From assembly GCA_023375785.1 (NCBI GenBank), contig SZWC01003906.1, forward strand, positions 52,556-116,555: a stretch of DNA of 64,000 nt, written 5' to 3'. The DNA is from Penium margaritaceum (Eukaryota > Streptophyta > Zygnematophyceae > Desmidiales > Peniaceae). The notes beneath the pieces are model-generated. The model did not search any database. It saw only the letters and a list, made by a program, of their open reading frames with translations, and was not told the origin of the DNA. Positions 1 to 10,916 of this stretch are shown piece after piece. How positions within the stretch are numbered: position 1 is the stretch's first letter; every line of letters starts with the position of its first letter. The translations under genes were made by a program, and so were the position numbers.

Positions 1-2327
1 GGTGCGAAGTATGCTTTTCGACGCCAAGCTCCCACCTCGCTTTTAGGTAGGAGCAGCAACAACGGCTTGCTACCTCTTGAATCTCACACCAGAAACCGCC
101 TTGCGGAAGCCTGGAAAGGAGCAAGACAACCAACTGAAGACCCCACAAGAAGCATGGTCGGGAAAGAAACCAAATGCATCTCATCTGAAGGTGTTCGGGT
201 CAACTGCATGGGTGAAGATCCAGCCGGGAGAAGGTGGAGGCAAACTGGACGCACGGTCTAGGAAGTCCATCATGGTTGGGTACGACACATCACACAAAGC
301 CTATCGGCTTTGGGACCAGGCAGCAAGCAAGCTCGCGAGGAGGCACGATGTCGTGAATAACGAATGCACCCTTGAAAAGGGAGAGCTACTAGACCCAAAT
401 CTCACTCCCAAAGCGGGAGGGTGGATAGTGTTGCTTGAGTCTAGAGACCAAGCACCCGACAACTGGCTCGCTTTGCCAGCAGATGGTGGGAATGGGAGAG
501 CAGCTATGGAGGATGACGCAGCATCTAACATGGACACGGATACCGAGCTGTCTGGGGCTTTTGAGTTTGGCTTGGAGTCTGACGACTCTTCTGATGACAA
601 CGACGACGACAAACCACCACCTGTGGAAGCACCAGCACCAAAGCAAGAAGCCGCACCACTACCCCGGCGCAGTTTGCGACCAAAGAGAGCACCTTTGCCA
701 TATGAGGATGACTGGACCGGCCTTAGCTGGTTGTGCATGGCTCGGGGAGAGCCATCCACAATGGCGGTGGCGATGAATGGCCTAGATGCGGCTAAGTGGA
801 AGGAGGCAGTGGATAGCGAGCTCGCGTCCATTCCCAAGAACGGCACGTGGGTGCTGGTGGATAGACCTGACAAGGCCCATGTGGTGGGATCCAAGTGGGT
901 CCTCCGAATGTAGAAGAAGCAAGACGGCAGTATCGACAAGTTCAAGGCAAGGGTAGTGGCTAAGGGGTTCTCTCAACACCCGGGCTCCAAGTACGATGAG
1001 ACGTTTGCGCCCGTCGTGACCTTTGCCTCCATCCGCTCTCTCCTTGGAATTGCAGCCACAAAGAACTTGGATGTACACCAGATGGACGTCAGGACAACTT
1101 TCCTTCATGGGAAGTTTGACAAGGAAGTGCTCATGGAGGTGCCAGAAGGAGTTGAAGCTCCTAAGGGCAAGGTGTGCAAGTTGGTGAAAGCGCTCTACGG
1201 GCTGAAACAGGCCCCAAGGATGTGGTACAAAGAGATGGACGGTTTCATGACCGGCCTCTCCTTTGTGCATTGCCAGAATGACCCGAGCATGTACGTGCGT
1301 GATGATGGGAGAGGGCTGATGCTGGTTGCACTGTACGTGGATGATCTGATCATCTGCTCGTCTTCGGTAGAGCTGCTGGATGAACTGAAGTCTGACCTCG
1401 GCAAAAGGTTCAAGATGGACATGGGTCCTCTCGAGTACTACTTCAGGATTTCCATTCACCGCAACCGAGTAGCAGGTACCATCAAACCAACTCAACCAAA
1501 CCAAATACATCGGTGAGGTACTGAAGTGCTACCACATGGAAGACTGCAAACCTGTCAGCACCCCAATGACGACCGATACAAAGCTGAAGGCCTCCATGCC
1601 GCCAAGCAACGAAGCAGAACTAAGGGAGACGCAAGACATCACCTGCTATTCCGCCGTGGGTAGCATCATGTACACCACGGTAGGGACTCGTCCGGACATC
1701 TGCTATGCTGTGGGACAAGTGAGCAGATTCGTGGCCAACCCTGGACCACAGCATTGGCAAGCAGTTAAGCGCATCTTGCGCTACCTGCAAAAGACACGTC
1801 ACATGGGCCTCATCCTTGGAGGCCAAGAAGGAACGGACCGCCTTCGCCTGAAATGCTACACTGACGCTGACTGGGGAGGAAATTTCGACGATAGGAAATC
1901 CACCTCTGGATACGTGTGCATCATGAATGGTGCTGCCATCTCATGGGCTAGCAGCCAACTGGATTATGTTTCCGTGTCCACGGCTGAGGCAGAGTACGTT
2001 GCTCTGTCTGAGATGTGTAAGGAGACTTAATGGCCGCGCTGCCTGCTTGGCAAAATGACAGTACCACAGAAGGATGCCACGGTCGTACACGTGGACAACA
2101 TAATCGCCACCTCAATGGCTGAAGACAAGATCATCTCCCAGCGAACGAAGCACATCGACATACGTTACCACTACTTATGTGACCTAGTCATGAAGAACAT
2201 GGTGGAATTGCAGTACTGCAGAACAAAGAGCATGCTTTCTAACTGCATGACCAAGCCGCTGCAAAGTAACTTGCACTATGCAGGCATTCGTGGATTCGGC
2301 ATGAGGAGTGCGGCAGAGGAAGGGTGA
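1..2327 (+). pseudogene. pol: copia pol pseudogene (integrase C-term, RT, RNase H)
   Basis: In an intact element this region encodes the end of integrase and the RT-RNase H that copy the RNA into DNA in the cytoplasmic particle. Visible landmarks: the integrase C-terminal motif TPQEAWSGKKP followed by HLKVFG (about 140-215); VGYDTSHKAYRLWD (about 276-315); an acidic and proline-rich linker (about 500-700); RT motifs KARVVAKGFSQ (about 943-975), QMDVRTTFLHG (about 1080-1110) and the YVDD catalytic box (1334-1345); RNase H motifs YTDADWGG (1857-1880), STAEAEYVALSE (1977-2012) and RTKHIDIRYHY (about 2140-2175). The lesions are a TAG at 44-46, a TAG at 911-913, a frameshift near 1487-1490 where a CCAA looks duplicated (reading moves from frame 2 to frame 3), and a TAA at 2028-2030. 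The final stop is at 2325-2327. The 5' end is cut by the window edge. Confidence 0.93.
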
Positions 2328-2369
2328 GCCCCAAGCCAATGATGGAGCCCAGTAAGCGACACATGGACA

Positions 2370-2388
2370 GAGGTGCAAGGGACAGATT
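2370..2388 (+). promoter_or_regulatory. putative polypurine tract (plus-strand primer)
   Basis: A purine-rich stretch (AGAGGTGCAAGGGACAGAT) lies directly before TGTTGAAATA. In plant copia elements a tract like this precedes the 3' LTR and primes plus-strand DNA synthesis. It is less pure than typical tracts, in keeping with the decay of the copy. An alternative purine run at 2314-2325, just before the last pol stop, would put the LTR start near 2326. Confidence 0.5.
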
Positions 2389-2414
2389 TGTTGAAATAGC
2401 TTGCACCTTTTCCA

Positions 2415-2434
2415 GTACCTAGCTGGCTAGGTAC
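2415..2434. repeat. perfect inverted repeat in presumed U3
   Basis: Two 9-bp arms (GTACCTAGC and its complement) are separated by TG. A perfect short palindrome near the start of the LTR could be a protein-binding site or part of an RNA hairpin; nothing more can be said from sequence. Confidence 0.7.
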
Positions 2435-2449
2435 ACATACAGATAAGGC

Positions 2450-2549
2450 ATGCACTGCTCTATGGAGTATGTCCCCTTGGTCTGTTCTAAGATGGGCCAG
2501 GAATGCACTGCCCATAATGGGTATGTCCCCTCTGGCTCATCATGGGAAC
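2450..2549 (+). repeat. two imperfect 53-bp direct repeats in presumed U3
   Basis: ATGCACTGC followed by TATGTCCCC recurs with a 53-bp offset (2450 and 2503). The copies end in related GATGGG and CATGGG strings. Short tandem repeats in U3 often act as enhancer modules in LTR elements; that role is inferred here. Confidence 0.6.
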
Positions 2550-2559
2550 CATACCTTTT

Positions 2560-2620
2560 TGGCTTGGTTGAATAGGCACAGGGGTCTCAAACGAGAGGTC
2601 GCGGCTTCAAACCCCGCGAT
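2560..2620 (+). other. tRNA-like segment with A- and B-box matches
   Basis: TGGCTTGGTTGA at 2560-2571 fits the RNA polymerase III A box, and GGCTTCAAACC at 2603-2613 fits the B box with one mismatch. The 43-bp spacing is close to that in tRNA genes. The B-box region can fold as a T-arm (TCGCGG pairing with CCGCGA). No acceptor stem and no good anticodon stem can be drawn, so this is not a functional tRNA. It is either a tRNA-derived SINE fragment or a tRNA-like part of the LTR. Confidence 0.45.
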
Positions 2621-2792
2621 GGACGCAATATTCTTTGTGGCCAAAACTGGGACAGGAAGCTTCTAGGAAGCTTACTAGAGCCTGCCTTGAGGATGACACT
2701 TGGCGGTCTAAGGACGCACCAAGTAGGACTGTAGGTTGAGGTTGGCTCCAATGGAGCCACTATAAGCAGAAGCTTTAGCAAAGCTCTGCAAG

Positions 2793-2800
2793 TATAAAAG
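2793..2800 (+). promoter_or_regulatory. LTR TATA box
   Basis: TATAAAAG lies about 250 bp before the LTR end. In copia elements RNA polymerase II transcription would start about 30 bp downstream, near 2825-2832, defining the U3/R border. A weaker TATAAGC lies at 2761. Confidence 0.6.
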
Positions 2801-2934
2801 CCTGTACCTTGCATGCATCCATTTATAGTTCTTGCCTTTGAGACTCCTCACACAGTGTTTGACCAAAGGTAGACACTAAAGACCAACATGCGGATTTCGT
2901 GAGGTTGCAAAAGAAACAAACCTAAAGTGTGGAT

Positions 2935-2948
2935 CCCTCGTTCGAGGG
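2935..2948. repeat. short perfect hairpin (6-bp arms)
   Basis: CCCTCG and CGAGGG are separated by TT in the presumed R/U5 part of the LTR. It would form a stable small stem in the transcript. It is too short, and lacks a U tract, to be called a terminator. Confidence 0.5.
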
Positions 2949-5900
2949 TGGTATGTTATCTTGTTTGCAATACCAAGAGCGGTTGGCGGTCTCCCATGTC
3001 GGGACCCGTTTTCTAAACCGTTGCTATGTGGTGCATTGACAGCAAGTGCTTACGAGTGGTTGTGAGTGGTTGTGAGTAGTTGTGAGTGGTTGTGAGTGGT
3101 TGCAAGTGGTTGTTAGTGGTTGGGAGTGGTTGCACGTGGTTGTGAGTGGTTGCGAGTGGTTGCCAGTGGTTGCCAGTGGTTGTGAGTGGTTGCGGGTGGT
3201 TGCAAGTGGTTGCAGGTGGTTGCAAGTGGTTGTGAGTTGTTGTGAGTGTTTACGAGTGGTTGTGAGTGGTTTCGAGTGGTTGCAAGTGGTTGGAAGTGGT
3301 TGCGATTGGTTGCGAGTTGTTGCAAGTGGTTGCGAGTCGTTGTGTGTGGTCACATGTAGTTGCGAGTGGTTGTGACTGATTGCGTGCGGTTGGAAGTGGT
3401 TGTGAGTGGTTGCGAGTGGTTGGGAGTGGTTGCGAGTGATTGCGAGTGATTGTGAGTGGTTCCGGGTGGTTGCGAGTGGTTGGGAGTGGTTGGGAGTGGT
3501 TGCAAGTGATTGCGAGAGGTTGCGTGTTTTTGGGAGTAATACAAGTGGTTACAAGTGGTTGCGATTGGTTGCGAGTGATCATGAGAGATTGTGCATGGTT
3601 GCGTGTGGTTGCGAGTGGTTGTGAGCGATTGTGAATTGCTGTGAGTGGTTGCAAGTGCTTGTGAGTGGTTGTGATTGGTTGCGAGTGGTTGCGAGTAGTT
3701 GCGAGTGCTTGTGAGTTGTTGGGAGTGGTTGCAAGTGGTCTGGATTGCTTCCAAGTGGTTGCAAGTGCTTGCGACTGGTTGCGACTGGTAACAAGTGATT
3801 GCGAGTGGTTGTGAGTGGTTTTGAGTGGTTCTGAGTGGTTGCGGGTGGCTGCGAGTGGTTGCGAGTGGTTGCAAGTGCTTGTAAGTGGTTGCCAGTGGTT
3901 GCTAGCGGTTGTGAGAAGTTGCGAGTGGTTGTGAGTGGTTGCAACTGGTTGCAATTGGTTGCAAGGTGTTGCGAGTGGTTGTGAGTGGTTGTGAGTGGCT
4001 GGAAGTGGTTGCGAGTGGTTGTGAGTGACTGCGAGTGGTTGCAAGTGGTTGCGAGTTGTTGCGAGTGGTTGCGAGTAGTTGCGAGTGATTGTAAATGGTT
4101 GCAAGAGGTTGGGAGTGGTTGGGTGAGGTTGGGAGTGATTGCAAGTGTTTGCGAAAGGTTGCAAGTTGTGGGGAGTGGTTGGGAGTGGTTCCAAGTGGTT
4201 GCAAGTGGTTGCGATTGGTTGCGAGTTGTTAAGATAGGTTGCGATTGGTTGCGAGTGGTTGCGAGTGGTTGCGGGTGGTTGTGAGTGATTGCAAGTGGTT
4301 GCGAGTGGTTACAAGTGGTTGTGAGTGGTTGTGATTGGTTAGGAGAAGTTGCGAGTGGTTGCAAGTGGTTGCGAGTGGCTGTGAGTGGTTACGAGTGGTC
4401 TGGAGTGGTTGCGAGTGGTAGCAAAAGGTTGCCATTGGTTGCAAGTGGTTGTGAGTGGTTGCAAGAGGTTTGGAGTGGTTGCGAGTGTTTGCGAGTGGTT
4501 GCAAGTGATTGAGAGTGGTTGTGAGTGGTTGCAAGTGGTTGTGAGTGGTTATGATTGGTTGTGATTGGTTGTAAGCGGTTGTGATTGGTTGCGAGTGGCT
4601 GCGAGTGGTTGCGAGTTGTTGCAAGTGGTTGCGAGTTGTTGTGAGTGGTTGCGAGTGGTTGCGACTGAATGCGACTGGTTGCGACTGGTTGCGAGTGGTT
4701 GTGAGTGGTTCCAAGTGGATCCCAAGTGGTTGCGAGTGGTTGCGATTGGTTGCGAGTGGTTGCAAGTGGTTGTGAGTAGTTGTGAGTGGTTGCGAGTGCT
4801 TATGGGTTGTTGCAAGTGGTTGCGAGCGGTTTTGAGTGGTTTCGAGTGGTTGCGAGTGGTTGCGAGTGTTCGCGAGTGGTTGTGAGTGGTTGCGAGTTGT
4901 TGCGAGTGATTGTGAGTGGTTAGGAGTAGTTGGGAGTGGTTGTGAGTCGTTGTGAGTGGTTGCGAGTAACTGAAAGTGATTGCAAGTGGTTGTGAGTGGT
5001 TGCGAGTGGTTGCGAGTAGTTATGAGTGGTTGCGAGTGGATGCAAGTGGTTGCGAGTGGTTGTGAGTGGTTCGAGTGGTTTTCTGTGGTTGCAAATGGTA
5101 GTGAGTGGTTGGGAGTGGTTGTGAGTGATTGCGAGTGGTTGTGATTGGTTGTGATTGTTTTCAAGTTGTTGCAAGTGGTTGTGATTGGTTGCGAGTGATG
5201 TTGAGTGGTTCCGAGTAGTTTCAGTGGTTACGAGTCGTTGCAAGTGGTTTGCAAGTGGTTGCGAGTGGATGTGAGTGGTTTGGAGTGGTTGGGAGTTATT
5301 GCGAGTGGTTGCGAGTTGTTGCGAGTGGTTGCGAGTTGTTACGAGTGGTTGCAAGTGGTTGCGGAAATCTGCGAGTGGTTATGAGCGGTCGCGATTGGTT
5401 GTATTTGGGTGCGAGTGCTTACGAGCGGTACAAGCGGTTCCGAGTGGTTGCGAGTGGTTGCGAGTGGTCGCGATTGGCTGTGAGTAGTTGCGAGTGGTTA
5501 TGATTGGCTGTGAGTGGTTTTGTGTGGTTGCGAGTGATTGAAAGTGGTTTCCAGTGGTTGCGATCGGTTGTGTATGGTTGGGAGTCGTTGCAAGTCGTTA
5601 CCAGTGGTTGCGAGTGGTTGCAAGTGGTTGGGAGTGGTTGGGAGTGGTTACGAGTGGTTACGAGTGGTTGTGAGTGGTTGCGAGTCGTTGCAAGTGGTTG
5701 CAAGTGGTTTTGAGTGGTTGCAAGTGATTCGAGTGGTTGCGAGTGGTTACGAGTGCTTGGGAGTGGTTGCGAGTGGTTGCGAGTTGTTGGGAGTTGTTGT
5801 ATGTGATTACAAGTGGTTGCGACTGGTTGCAAGTGGTTGTGAGTGGTTGTGAGTGGTTTTGAGTGGTTGTGAGTGGTTGTGAATGGTTGTGAGTGGTTGC

Positions 5901-6940
5901 AAGTGATTGCGACTGGTTGCGAGTTGTTGTGAGTGATAGCGAGTGGTTGTGAGTGGTTGCAAACGGTTGCGAGTGGTTGCAAATGATTTTGAGTGGTTGC
6001 AAGTGGTTTGGATTGGTTGCGAGTGGTTGCATGTGGTTGTAAGTGATTGCGAGTGGTTGCATGTGGTTGTAAGTGATTGCGAGTGGTTGCGAGTGGTTGC
6101 GAGTGGTTGGGTGTGGTTTTCAGTGGTTGAATGTGGTCACATGTGGTTGTGAGTAGTTGTGAGTGGTTTTGTGTGGTTGTGAGTGCTTGCGAGTGCTTGC
6201 GAGTGGTTGTGATTGGTTGCACTTGGTTGTGAGTGGTTGGGAGTGGTTACGAGTGTGTGTGAGTGGTTGCAAGTGGTTGTGAGTGGTTATAAGTGGTTGT
6301 GAGTGGTTGCGAGTGGTTGCAAGTGGTTGCAAGTGGTTGCGAGTGGTTGTGAGTGGTTGCAACTGGTTACAAGTTGGTCAAAGTGGTTGCGAGAGGTTGT
6401 GAGTATATGCGAGTGGTTGCAAGTGGTTGCGATTGGTTGCAATTTGTTGCGAGTGGTTGCAAGTGGTTGTGAGTGGTTGCAAGTGGTTGTGAGTGGTTGC
6501 AATTCGTTCTGAGTGGTTGGGAGTGGTTGTGAGTGGTTGCCAGTGGTTATGAGTGGTTGCAATTGGTTGGGAGTGGTTGTGAGTGGTTGCGAGTGGTTGC
6601 TAGTTTTTTCCATTGGTTGCATATGGTTGGGAGTGGTTACGAATGGTTACAAGTGGTTGCGAGTGGTTGCAAGTTGTTGCAAATTGTTGCCACTGGTTAA
6701 GTGCGGTTACGAGTGGTTGTGAGTGGTCACGAGTGGTTGCAAGTGGTTGCATGTTGTTGCGAATGGTTGCAAGTGATTATTAGTGGTTGCGAGTGGTTGC
6801 AAGTGGTTGCGAGTGGTTACGAGTAACTACGAGTCATTGCGAGTGGTTGCGAGTGGTTGTTAGTGGTTGCGAGTGGTTGCAAGTGGTTGCAAGTTGTTGC
6901 GAATGGTTGCAAGTGATTATTAGTGGTTGCGAGTGGTTGC

Positions 6941-8170
6941 GAGTGGTTAAGAGTGGTTGCGAGTGGTTGCGAGTGGTTAAGAGTGGTTGCGAGTGGTTGC
7001 GAGTGGTTAAGAGTGGTTGCGAGTGGTTGCGAGTGGTTAAGAGTGGTTGCGAGTGGTTGCGAGTGGTTAAGAGTGGTTGCGAGTGGTTGCGAGTGGTTAA
7101 GAGTGGTTGCGAGTGGTTGCGAGTGGTTAAGAGTGGTTGCGAGTGGTTGCGAGTGGTTAAGAGTGGTTGCGAGTGGTTGCGAGTGGTTAAGAGTGGTTGC
7201 GAGTGGTTGCGAGTGGTTAAGAGTGGTTGCGAGTGGTTGCGAGTGGTTAAGAGTGGTTGCGAGTGGTTGCGAGTGGTTAAGAGTGGTTGCGAGTGGTTGC
7301 GAGTGGTTAAGAGTGGTTGCGAGTGGTTGCGAGTGGTTAAGAGTGGTTGCGAGTGGTTGCGAGTGGTTAAGAGTGGTTGCGAGTGGTTGCGAGTGGTTAA
7401 GAGTGGTTGCGAGTGGTTGCGAGTGGTTAAGAGTGGTTGCGAGTGGTTGCGAGTGGTTAAGAGTGGTTGCGAGTGGTTGCGAGTGGTTAAGAGTGGTTGC
7501 GAGTGGTTGCGAGTGGTTAAGAGTGGTTGCGAGTGGTTGCGAGTGGTTAAGAGTGGTTGCGAGTGGTTGCGAGTGGTTAAGAGTGGTTGCGAGTGGTTGC
7601 GAGTGGTTAAGAGTGGTTGCGAGTGGTTGCGAGTGGTTAAGAGTGGTTGCGAGTGGTTGCGAGTGGTTAAGAGTGGTTGCGAGTGGTTGCGAGTGGTTAA
7701 GAGTGGTTGCGAGTGGTTGCGAGTGGTTAAGAGTGGTTGCGAGTGGTTGCGAGTGGTTAAGAGTGGTTGCGAGTGGTTGCGAGTGGTTAAGAGTGGTTGC
7801 GAGTGGTTGCGAGTGGTTAAGAGTGGTTGCGAGTGGTTGCGAGTGGTTAAGAGTGGTTGCGAGTGGTTGCGAGTGGTTAAGAGTGGTTGCGAGTGGTTGC
7901 GAGTGGTTAAGAGTGGTTGCGAGTGGTTGCGAGTGGTTAAGAGTGGTTGCGAGTGGTTGCGAGTGGTTAAGAGTGGTTGCGAGTGGTTGCGAGTGGTTAA
8001 GAGTGGTTGCGAGTGGTTGCGAGTGGTTAAGAGTGGTTGCGAGTGGTTGCGAGTGGTTAAGAGTGGTTGCGAGTGGTTGCGAGTGGTTAAGAGTGGTTGC
8101 GAGTGGTTGCGAGTGGTTAAGAGTGGTTGCGAGTGGTTGCGAGTGGTTAAGAGTGGTTGCGAGTGGTTGC
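6941..8170 (+). repeat. perfect 30-bp x 41 higher-order array in satellite A
   Basis: The triple unit GAGTGGTTAA-GAGTGGTTGC-GAGTGGTTGC repeats 41 times with no difference that I can see, giving 1,230 bp. The flanking satellite units differ from each other at many positions. Every copy keeps both CpG sites. This fits very recent amplification by slippage or unequal exchange, or an assembler's consensus of a longer array. It underlies the longest ORFs of the window (471 codons on +, 522 and 501 on -). Confidence 0.96.
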
Positions 8171-8189
8171 GAGTGGTTGCAACTGATTG

Positions 8190-9540
8190 CGAGTGGTTGT
8201 GAGTGGTTGCGAGTGGCTGCGAGTGGTTGGGAGTAGTTGCGAGTGGTTGCGAGTGGCTGCGAGTGGTTGGGAGTGGTTGCGAGTGGTTGCGAGGGGTTTT
8301 GTGTGGTTGTGATTGGTTGCAAGTGGTTGGGAGTGGTTGCAATTGGTTGCCGATGATTGTGAGTGGTTGTGCGTGGTTACGAGTGGTTGCGAGTGGTTGC
8401 AAGTGGTTGCGAGTGGTTGCACGTGGTTAAGAGTGGTTGCGAGTGGTTGCGAGTGGTTACGAGTGGTTGCGAGTGGTTGTAATTCGTTGCATATGGTTGC
8501 GAGTGGTTGCAAGTGGTTGAGAGTGGTTGTGAGTGGATGCTGGTGGTTGCAAGTTGTTGCAATATGTTGCGACTGGTCGGTGTGGTCGACAGTGGTTGCG
8601 AATGGTTGCCTGTTGTTGCGAGTTGTTGCAAGTGGTTGTGAGTGGTTGCAAGTGGTTAGGAGTGGTTGCAAGTGCTTCCGAGTGGTTGCGAGTAGTTGCG
8701 ATTGGTTGTCTATGGTTGCGAGTGGTTGTGAGTGGTTACGAGTGGTTGCGAGTTGTTGGGAGTGATTGTGAGTGGTTGCAAGGGGTTGGGAGTGGTTGCG
8801 ATTGGTTGCAAGTGGTTGTGAGTGGTTTCGTGTGGTAGTGAATGGTTTTGTGTCGTTGCGAGTGGTTACAAGTAGTTGCGAGTAGTTGCGAGTGGTTGCA
8901 AGTTGTTGCGAGTAGTTGCAAGTGGCTACGAGTGATTACGAGTGGTTACGAGTGGTTGGGAGTTGTTGTGAGTGGTTGTGAGTAGTTGCAAGTGATTGCG
9001 ATCAATTGTGAGTGGTTGTCAGCGGTTGCGAGTGATTGCGTGTGGTTGCGAGTGGTTACAAGTGGTTGCGAGTGGTTACGAGTGGTTGGGAGTGGTCACG
9101 AGTGGTTGCGAGTGGTTGCGAGTGGTTGCGAGTGGTTGAAAGTGGTTGCCAGTGGTTGCAAGTTTCTGGGACTGGTCATGAGTGGTCGCAATTTTTGCAA
9201 GTTGTAGCGGGTGGTGGTGAGTGATCGTGAGTGGTTGCGAGTGGTTGGGAGTCCTTGCGAGAGGTTGCGAGTGGTTGCGAGTGGTTGGAAGAGGTTGGTA
9301 GTGGTTGTGAGTAGTTGCGAGTGGTTGCAAGTGGTTGCAAGTGGTTGCAAGTGGTTGTAAGTGGTTGCGAGTGGTTGTGGGGTGTTACGAGTAGACATGA
9401 GTGGTTGCGAGTGGTTGTGAGTGGTTGCATGTGGTTACGAGTGGTTTCTTTGGTTGCGAGAGGTTGCATGTGGTTGCAAGTGGTTGTGAGTGGTTGCGCA
9501 TGGTTAAAAGTGGTTACAACTGGTCACGAGTGGTTGCAAG
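8190..9540 (+). repeat. large duplicated segment of satellite A, copy 1
   Basis: This segment matches 10917-12490 at near identity, including rare landmarks such as GGTCGGTGTGGTCGAC (8575-8590) and TTTCTTTGG (9445-9453). It starts right after the perfect 30-bp array. The offset is 2,727 bp at its start, 2,827 in the middle and 2,967 at its end, because copy 2 gained internal duplications. Confidence 0.88.
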
Positions 9541-10916
9541 TGGTTGCGAGTGGTTGCGAGTGGTTGCAAGTGGTTGTGCATGGTTGCGAGTGGTTACGAG
9601 TGGTTGCGAGTGGTTGCGAGTGGTTGTGAGTTGTTGTGAGTTGTTCCGAGTTGTTCCACGTGGTTCCGAGTGGTTGCAAGTGGTTGCGAGTGGTTACGAG
9701 TGACTACGAGTGATTGCGAGTGGGTGCGAGTGGTTGTTAGTGGTTACGGGTGGTTGCGAGTTGTTATGAGTGGTTGCAAGAGGTTGTGAGCGGTTGTGAG
9801 TGGTTTTGAATGGTTGTGATTTGTTGTGAGTGGTTGTGAGTGATTGCGAGTGGTTGCGATAGGTTGCGAGTAGTTGCGAGTTGTTGTGAGTTGTTGCGAG
9901 TGGTTGTGATTGGTTACAAGCGGTTGCAAGTGGTTGCGAGTGATTGCGAGTGGTTGCAAGTAGTTGGGAGTGGTTGCGAGTGATTGCGAGTGGTTGCAAC
10001 TGATTGCGAGTGGTTGTGAGTGGTTGCGAGTGGTTGGGTATGGATGTGAGTGGTTGCAAGTGGCTAGGAGTTGTTGTGAGTGGTTGGAAGAGGTTGCTAG
10101 TGATTGCGAGAGGTTGCGAGTGGTAGCGAGTGGTTGCTAGTAGTTGCAAGTGGTTGTGAGTGGTTCCGAATGGTTGCAAGTGGTTAAGAGAGGTTACGAG
10201 TGGTTGCGAGTGGTTGCGAGTGGTTGTGAGTGCTAGCGAGTGGTTGGGAGTGGTTGCAAGTGGTTATGATTGGTTGCCAGTTTTTGCGAGTGGGTGCAAA
10301 CGGTTGAGAGTGATTTTGAGTGGTCGCGATTGGTTGCGAGTGGTTGCGAGTAGTTGCGACTGATAGTTGGTGGTTGCGAGTGGTTTCAAGTGGTTGCGAG
10401 TGGTTTTAAGTGGTTGAGAGTGGTTACTTGTGGGTGTGAGTGGTTGCAAGTGATTCTGAGGGGTTATGAGTAGTTGTGAGTGCTTATGAGTTGTTATGAT
10501 TGGTTACGAGTGCTTGCGAGTGGTTACGAGTGGCTGCGAGTGGTTGCAAGTGGTTGCTAGTGGTTGCGAGTTGTTGCGAGTGGTTGCGAGTGGTTGCGAC
10601 TGGTTGCGAGTGGTTGCGACTGGTTGCGACTTGTTGCAACTGGTTGCGAGTGTTTTCGAGTGGTTTTGAGTGGTTGCGAGTGGCTTGTAGTGGTTGCGAG
10701 TGGTTGTGAGTAGTTGCAAGTGATTGTGTGTGGTTGCGAGTGGTTGGGCGAGGTTGCGATTGGTTGCATATGATTGCAAGTGGTTGCAAGTGGTTGAGAG
10801 TGGTTGTGGGTGGTTGCGAATGGTTGTGAGTGGTTGCAAGTTGTTGCGGGTAGTTGCAAGTGGTTTCAAGTGGTTGCGAGTGGTTGCGGGTGGTCACGAG
10901 TGGTCGCGAGTGGTTG

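Larger units (their letters stand above)
1..3041 (+). mobile_element. Ty1/copia LTR retrotransposon, 3' part, decayed
   Basis: The order seen is integrase C-terminus, reverse transcriptase, RNase H, a polypurine stretch and a putative 3' LTR, which is the Ty1/copia order (integrase before RT). Gag, protease, the integrase catalytic core and the 5' LTR would lie left of the window. The element ends at 3041, where the 10-bp satellite starts without any spacer, so it probably inserted into that satellite. The bases just after the end (GCAAG, 3042-3046) would be one copy of a 5-bp target-site duplication, but the other copy is outside the window. The coding part has four disabling lesions, so the copy cannot encode its own pol and is probably not recent. 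Class and orientation are secure; the exact 3' boundary is inferred. Confidence 0.88.
2389..3041 (+). mobile_element. putative 3' LTR of the copia element (653 bp)
   Basis: It starts TGTTGAAATA, a common start of plant copia LTRs, right after the polypurine stretch. It ends TTGACA immediately before the first satellite unit. It contains a TATA box (2793-2800) at a position suited to a U3/R border, a direct repeat and a palindrome in the presumed U3, and a tRNA-like stretch. The other LTR is not in the window, so the borders rest on the TG...CA ends, the tract and the satellite junction. The start could instead be near 2326. Confidence 0.55.

Noticed and set aside
77-945. Minus-strand and other-frame ORFs across the copia region (for example 782-1510 -, 301-945 -)
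   Set aside because: They are shadows of the pol reading frame, which carries clear integrase, RT and RNase H motifs on the + strand.
2553-2625. Functional tRNA gene
   Set aside because: The A and B boxes fit, but no acceptor stem and no sound anticodon stem can be formed.
6787-8402. Long ORFs of 437-522 codons on both strands (decapeptide-repeat proteins)
   Set aside because: They exist only because the 10-bp unit has no stop in its frames. Several overlapping frames on both strands read nearly the same peptide, and flanking units show no codon-level conservation.
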